From Streptomyces sp. NBC_00483 (lineage in GTDB: Bacteria; Actinomycetota; Actinomycetes; Streptomycetales; Streptomycetaceae), in assembly GCF_036013745.1 (NCBI RefSeq), contig NZ_CP107880.1, forward strand, positions 2,852,001-2,916,000: a stretch of DNA of 64,000 bases, in the 5' to 3' direction. The position numbers were made by a program, and so were the translations under genes. Of this stretch, positions 57,805-64,000 are shown in pieces. The notes under the pieces are model-generated. The model searched no databases. It had not been told where the DNA came from and worked only from the letters and a program-made list of their open reading frames with translations. Position 1 is the first letter of the stretch; every line of letters starts with the position of its first letter.

Positions 57805-58899
57805 TCAGGCAGCTCCGAGCCCGTACACCCTCCGCGCCGTCCCCGACGCGATCATCCCGGCGACCCGCTGCGCGTCGCTCAGCGACCACGCCCCGTCGGC
57901 GACCCACTCCCCGAGCACCCGCCCGAGCGCCTGCCGGAAGAGCCGCGCGCCCACCACATGCAGCTCGGGCAGCCCCTGCGCCCCGGTCGAGAACAGCAGC
58001 TTCCCGAACGGCGCCAGCTCCAGGAACTCCGCGAGCAGCCCCGCCGCCCGCGCCCCCGTACGGGCGAGCGCAGGCCCCAGGTCCGCGTAGACGTGCGGGA
58101 AGACGCCCGCCAGATGCGCCGCGTGGCGGTGGTACGGGTAGCCGTGCAGCAGCACCACGTCCGTGCCGAGCCCCGCCGTGGCGCGGGCGAACTCGGCGAG
58201 CGCCACCGGATCCGTGTGGTCGAGGTCCCCCCAGCGCAGTTGCAGCGGGCGCCCCGATGCGACCGCGACCCACAGCAGGTGCCGCAGCAGCACCGGGTCC
58301 CTGAGGGCGCCGCCGACCTGCCGCCCCGCCAGCCACCGCCCCGCCGCGCCGCGCACCTCGCCAGGTCCCGGCGGCTGCGGCTCGAGCGCGAGCCCGTGGC
58401 GTACGCCGGCGACCGAGGTGAAGGCGACCGCGCCGGAGGACGCGGCGTGCACCGATTCGGCGAGGTTGGCGAGGAAGGAGTCGACGGTCCCAGAGGTGTC
58501 CGCGACCTGCTCCGCGAGGAGTTCGAGGCGGACGATCTCGTGGGCCTCGCTCAGGGCTGCGGAGGCCAGCTCGGCGGGCCCGGTCAGATCGTCGGCGAGA
58601 CCCGTGTCCACGAGATACGTGGTGATGCCGCTGCCGCGCAGCAACCTGCGCCCCGCCTCGACGACGCCCAGCTCGCGGCGCCTGGCCAGATAGCGGGCGG
58701 GCGGACAGTGGGGTTCCAGACCGAGCAGCGGCGGGCACCAGCGGCGCACCGCGAACCCGGTCTGGGTGTCGAAGAAGGTGGTGCCGGGAGCAGGCGGCCC
58801 CTCACCCCGGCCGAGGTGGGCCTCGAAAGTCCCGAGGCCCAGCTCCGTACGCAGCACCCCATGGCAGTACTGATCCACGAGGGACGGCGTTTCGATCAT
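57805..58899 (-). CDS. Amidohydrolase-family protein with degenerate active site
   Basis: The 364-residue TIM-barrel-like protein resembles FluG-type amidohydrolases: VDQYCHGVLR, ITTYLVDTGL, RLELLAEQV, VAFTSVAGVRHGL, VLLHGYPYHRHAAHLA and ELAPFGKLLFSTGAQGLPEL. Metal-site positions look changed: VDQYCH in place of a HxH pair, LQLRWGDLDHTDP where such proteins usually have a Gln-x-His-Thr-Gly-x-Gly segment, and STGAQG where an Asp is usual. A non-catalytic or altered role is likely. GGGGAG precedes the ATG. It is convergent with ctaA and upstream of nothing else on its strand. Confidence 0.75.
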   Translation of the reverse strand: MIETPSLVDQYCHGVLRTELGLGTFEAHLGRGEGPPAPGTTFFDTQTGFAVRRWCPPLLGLEPHCPPARYLARRRELGVVEAGRRLLRGSGITTYLVDTGLADDLTGPAELASAALSEAHEIVRLELLAEQVADTSGTVDSFLANLAESVHAASSGAVAFTSVAGVRHGLALEPQPPGPGEVRGAAGRWLAGRQVGGALRDPVLLRHLLWVAVASGRPLQLRWGDLDHTDPVALAEFARATAGLGTDVVLLHGYPYHRHAAHLAGVFPHVYADLGPALARTGARAAGLLAEFLELAPFGKLLFSTGAQGLPELHVVGARLFRQALGRVLGEWVADGAWSLSDAQRVAGMIASGTARRVYGLGAA

Positions 58900-58993
58900 C
58901 CGGGCTCCCCGTATATGGACCGTGCTCCTACAGTCCTAACGGGTGAACGGGTGTTTGGTGTTGCTCGACATCGGAGCCGCACAAACGCCCGAT

Positions 58994-59329
58994 TCAACCG
59001 CCGAGCTGGATGCCCGCCATCCGCTTCCATTCGTACGGGCCCGTCTCGACCTTGGCGGCGAAGTCGCCGTCGAAGTCCTCGTGGACGGTGATGCCCGCCT
59101 TCTCGACGGCCTTCTGCGCGACCTCGTACGTCGACGCCACCAGGTCGCCCCAGCCGCCGTCCTCGCCGACGAGCACGATGCGCGTGCCGTGCTCACCGAT
59201 GTACGCGAGCTGTCCCTCGGCACCGCCGTGCGCCTTGGCGAACGCGCCGATCTGCTGGGCCAGCTTGGCCGCCCGGCGCTCGTCCTTGGCTGCCTTGCGG
59301 GGCGCCTCAATCGTCTGAGTCTCTGCCAT
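58994..59329 (-). CDS. Hypothetical protein, 111 residues
   Basis: A small soluble protein with a Lys/Arg-rich helical start (ETQTIEAPRKAAKDERRAAK), then strands (GQLAYIGEHGTRIVLVGEDG, GWGDLVASTYEVAQKAVEKA) and the end GPYEWKRMAGIQLGG. I recognise it only as a conserved Streptomyces-type hypothetical. A -10 element TAGCAT (59337-59342) ends seven bases before the ATG without a ribosome-binding site, so the transcript is probably leaderless. It sits between ctaB and the amidohydrolase on the same strand. Confidence 0.8.
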   Translation of the reverse strand: MAETQTIEAPRKAAKDERRAAKLAQQIGAFAKAHGGAEGQLAYIGEHGTRIVLVGEDGGWGDLVASTYEVAQKAVEKAGITVHEDFDGDFAAKVETGPYEWKRMAGIQLGG

Positions 59330-59336
59330 GGACAGG

Positions 59337-59342
59337 ATGCTA
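59337..59342 (-). promoter_or_regulatory. -10 element of the 111-residue gene (leaderless)
   Basis: TAGCAT on the minus strand, seven bases upstream of the ATG at 59329; CCTGTCC between them is not a Shine-Dalgarno site. Confidence 0.4.
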
Positions 59343-59362
59343 CCGACGAGTAGTCAAACAAG

Positions 59363-59406
59363 CGATAAGTGGGGTGCGTGGCCTGGGCCACGCACCCCAC
59401 TTATCG
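59363..59406 (-). terminator. Terminator of ctaB, 20-bp perfect stem
   Basis: CGATAAGTGGGGTGCGTGGC (59363-59382), loop CTGG, and its exact complement at 59387-59406. It follows the ctaB stop by 17 bases; the T-rich run CTTGTTTG comes next on the minus strand. Confidence 0.85.
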
Positions 59407-59423
59407 AGGACTTCTTATGAAGT

Positions 59424-60380
59424 TCAGCGCAGGAACGGATCCACCGCGATCGCCACGAACACCAGCGACACATAGGTGATGGACCAGTGGAACAGCCGCA
59501 TCTCCTTGAGCTTCCCGCCCGTGACCTCGGCCTTGGCGCGGTTCTGCAGACCGTGCGCCTCCCACAGCCAGAACCCGCCGGCGAGCAGCGCGACCGCCGT
59601 GTAGAACCAGCCCGTGTAGCCGAGCGGCTGGAGCAGCAGCGAGACCGCCACCATCACCCAGCTGTAGGCGACGATCTGCCTGGCCACGACCTTGTTGGAG
59701 GCGAGGACCGGAAGCATCGGAACGCCCGCGCGCGCGTAGTCGTCCTTCACCTTCATGGAGAGCGGCCAGTAGTGCGGCGGCGTCCAGAAGAACATGACCC
59801 CGAAGAGGATGACCGGCGCCCACGACATGGAGTTCGTGACCGACGACCAGCCGATGAGGACGGGCAGACAGCCCGCGATGCCGCCCCACACGATGTTCTG
59901 CGCCGTACGACGCTTCAGGATCATCGTGTAGACGACTACGTAGAAGAGCAGTGCGCCCAGGGACAGCCAGGCGGACAGCCAGTTCACCGCGAAGCCGAAC
60001 AGCAGCGTCGAGATCACCGCGAGGGCGATACCGAACGCCAGGCACTCGTTCGGGCTGACCATGCCGGTGACCAGCGGACGCTGCGACGTGCGCTCCATGA
60101 GGGCGTCGATATCGCGGTCGTACCACATGTTCAGGGCGTTGGCACCGCCCGCGGAAAGGTAACCGCCGAGGCAGGTGATCAGCACGAGCCGAAGGTCGGG
60201 CACACCCTGTTCGGCAAGAAACATCACCGGAACCGTGGTGATGAGAAGCAGTTCGATAATTCGCGGCTTGGTCAGCGCCACGAATGCCTTGACTCGGGCC
60301 CCGAACGGCCGCTGACCCCGGCTGCTGCTCGTGTTGCTCGTCCCGAGCGCTCCCGGTGGACGGGATTCGACGGCCGTCAC
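59424..60380 (-). CDS. ctaB: Protohaem IX farnesyltransferase (haem O synthase)
   Basis: The 318-residue UbiA-type membrane prenyltransferase starts at GTG 60380, which follows AGGGG by five bases. Motifs are [20 protein letters not shown], the [15 protein letters not shown]sp-rich motif, [17 protein letters not shown] and the second Asp motif [16 protein letters not shown]. It adds farnesyl to haem B, the step before ctaA. The frame extends to 60467, but that part lacks a site. It is divergent from tkt. Confidence 0.94.
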   Translation of the reverse strand: MTAVESRPPGALGTSNTSSSRGQRPFGARVKAFVALTKPRIIELLLITTVPVMFLAEQGVPDLRLVLITCLGGYLSAGGANALNMWYDRDIDALMERTSQRPLVTGMVSPNECLAFGIALAVISTLLFGFAVNWLSAWLSLGALLFYVVVYTMILKRRTAQNIVWGGIAGCLPVLIGWSSVTNSMSWAPVILFGVMFFWTPPHYWPLSMKVKDDYARAGVPMLPVLASNKVVARQIVAYSWVMVAVSLLLQPLGYTGWFYTAVALLAGGFWLWEAHGLQNRAKAEVTGGKLKEMRLFHWSITYVSLVFVAIAVDPFLR

Positions 60381-60777
60381 GCACACCCCTGACAGAGACT
60401 CCAGCGAGCCCCCGATGCGGACCACTTGATGTGAAGTCCCGGTAAAGGCTCGCGCGTACCACGCCACTCTAGACGTTGCCCATACCCAGCCCTTCGTGGG
60501 GGTGGGTCGTGTTGGCCCGCATGCCGTAACGCCCCTTCGGGCCCCTCATTGGAGGCCCCTGCGGATGAGCAATTCCGACCACGGATGAGCCCCCATCTGA
60601 GCGGCCGCGTATTCACGTGTCGAAAGCGCGTCGATCCGCGTCAGGAGGCGGATCCGACAGACTCCCGGCAGTCTGGAATGACTCGAAAAAAAGCACGTTC
60701 AAGCGAGGGTAGGCTCGACAACGGCTGGTGACAGACGTCACCGGCATGAGACATGTGGAGAGGAGCCCTGACCCAGG
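60381..60777. other. 397-base divergent promoter region between ctaB and tkt
   Basis: No gene is supported here; the one short open frame (60549-60731) has a non-protein-like composition. Candidate -10 elements are TAGAGT on the minus strand (60466-60471) for ctaB and TAGGCT on the plus strand (60710-60715) for tkt, neither with a clear -35 partner. An A-rich run at 60685-60691 stands out from the GC background. Confidence 0.5.
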
Positions 60778-62865
<2,088 letters not shown>

Positions 62866-62899
62866 CGCCCATACACGACCTGTAGGAGATGCAATTTCC

Positions 62900-64000
62900 A
62901 TGACAGACGCACTCAAGCGCCTCTCCGAAGAAGGCGTCGCGATCTGGCTGGACGACCTGTCGCGCAAGCGGATCACGTCCGGCAACCTCGCCGAACTGAT
63001 CGACGAGCAGCACGTCGTGGGCGTCACCACCAACCCGTCGATCTTCCAGAAGGCGATCTCCAGCGGTGACGGTTACGAGCAGCAGCTCGCCGACCTCGCC
63101 GCCCGCAAGGTCACCGTCGAAGAGGCGATCCGCATGATCACGACGGCGGACGTCCGTGACGCCGCCGACATCCTGCGCCCGGTCTTCGACGCGACGGGCG
63201 GCCAGGACGGCCGCGTGTCGATCGAGGTCGACCCGCGCCTGGCGCACAACACCAAGGCGACGGTCGCCGAGGCCCGCCAGCTCGCGTGGCTGGTGGACCG
63301 GCCGAACACGCTGATCAAGATCCCGGCGACCAAGGCGGGCCTGCCCGCGATCACCGAGACGATCGGCAACGGCATCAGCGTCAACGTCACGCTGATCTTC
63401 TCCCTCGAGCGCTACCGCGAGGTCATGGACGCCTACCTCGCCGGCCTGGAGAAGGCGAAGGCCAAGGGCCTGGACCTGTCGACGATCCACTCGGTCGCCT
63501 CGTTCTTCGTGTCCCGCGTGGACGCCGAGATCGACAAGCGGATCGACGCCCTCGGCACGGACGACGCCAAGGCGGCGCGCGGCAAGGCCGCCCTCGCCAA
63601 CGCCCGGCTCGCCTACGAGGCGTACGAAGAGGTGTTCGGCAGCGACCGCTGGGCCGCGCTCGACAAGGCGCAGGCCAACAAGCAGCGTCCGCTGTGGGCC
63701 TCGACCGGCGTCAAGGACAAGGCGTACAAGGACACCCTGTACGTCGACGACCTGGTCGCTCCCGGCACGGTGAACACCATGCCGGAGGCCACCCTGGAGG
63801 CGACGGCCGACCACGGCCAGATCACCGGCAACACGATCGCGGGCACGTACGACCAGTCCCGCAAGGAGATCGAGGCCGTCGAGAAGCTGGGGATCTCGTA
63901 CGACGAGGTCGTGCAGCTCCTGGAGGACGAGGGCGTCGAGAAGTTCGAGGCGGCCTGGAACGACCTGCTGAAGTCGACCGAGGCGGAGCTCAAGCGCCTC
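62900..64000 (+). CDS. tal: Transaldolase (C-terminus cut by the window edge)
   Basis: The frame is open to the end of the window, giving 367 residues; the actinobacterial enzyme is about 372, so only a few are missing. It begins [20 protein letters not shown] and has [49 protein letters not shown] with the Schiff-base Lys, and [20 protein letters not shown]. It transfers dihydroxyacetone between sugar phosphates, partner to the transketolase upstream. TAGGAGA precedes ATG 62900. Confidence 0.95.
   Translation, partial: MTDALKRLSEEGVAIWLDDLSRKRITSGNLAELIDEQHVVGVTTNPSIFQKAISSGDGYEQQLADLAARKVTVEEAIRMITTADVRDAADILRPVFDATGGQDGRVSIEVDPRLAHNTKATVAEARQLAWLVDRPNTLIKIPATKAGLPAITETIGNGISVNVTLIFSLERYREVMDAYLAGLEKAKAKGLDLSTIHSVASFFVSRVDAEIDKRIDALGTDDAKAARGKAALANARLAYEAYEEVFGSDRWAALDKAQANKQRPLWASTGVKDKAYKDTLYVDDLVAPGTVNTMPEATLEATADHGQITGNTIAGTYDQSRKEIEAVEKLGISYDEVVQLLEDEGVEKFEAAWNDLLKSTEAELKRL

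Noticed and set aside
60549..60731. 60-residue frame upstream of tkt
   Set aside because: It starts without a site and overlaps the likely tkt promoter region; translation is not protein-like.

Overview
The window is a high-GC actinobacterial chromosome segment, almost certainly Streptomyces. The evidence is GC-dominated third codon positions, frequent GTG/TTG starts, many ATGA/TGATG translational couplings, Tat-type and lipobox secreted proteins, SigE-type ECF sigma factors, and a housekeeping block (dapD, the suf operon, ctaA, ctaB, tkt, tal) typical of that genus. I saw no tRNA or rRNA genes, insertion sequences, integrases or CRISPR arrays.

Region 1 (1-14.9 kb) is a plant cell-wall sugar island. 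A long minus-strand set runs GntR regulator, dihydrodipicolinate-synthase-family enzyme, IlvD/Edd sugar-acid dehydratase, two ABC permeases, Gfo/Idh/MocA oxidoreductase, PmoA-like protein, GH43 glycosidase and sugar-binding lipoprotein, followed by a terminator, a rhamnogalacturonan-acetylesterase-like secreted enzyme and the start of another secreted or membrane protein. Beside it, kdgD is coupled to an unrecognised barrel-like protein and diverges from uronate dehydrogenase (udh). Together this suggests uptake of pectin/arabinan/xylan fragments and oxidative catabolism of pentoses and uronates toward 2-oxoglutarate semialdehyde. Region 2 (15.1-20.2 kb) is a plus-strand DeoR - ABC importer - zinc dehydrogenase operon, probably for a polyol.

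Region 3 (20.2-37.3 kb) is mixed: a PRC-barrel/DUF2382 stress protein, a double TerD protein, an amino-acid permease, a Tat-exported PhoX-like protein, an SDR enzyme, a three-gene module around a cytosolic trypsin-like peptidase, a large acidic hypothetical protein, a secreted nuclease, an SRPBCC protein, a small operon of membrane, 51-residue and Cys-rich proteins, a DapA paralogue, and a SigE-type sigma factor with a membrane beta-propeller partner. Region 4 (37.8-45.2 kb) holds a secreted I36-type inhibitor, then a lipoprotein, a HlyD-like adaptor with a peptidoglycan-binding domain, a MacB-type ATPase/permease pair, a second SigE-type sigma/anti-sigma pair and a small membrane protein.

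Region 5 (45.2-64 kb) is conserved core: dapD; an SMR efflux gene and TetR gene behind two matched operators; the sufR-B-D-Rieske-C-S-U-T iron-sulfur operon; an AAC(3)-like acetyltransferase; an ABC-2 exporter pair; ctaA; a degenerate amidohydrolase; ctaB; tkt; and tal, cut by the right edge. Several genes here appear to be transcribed as leaderless mRNAs.
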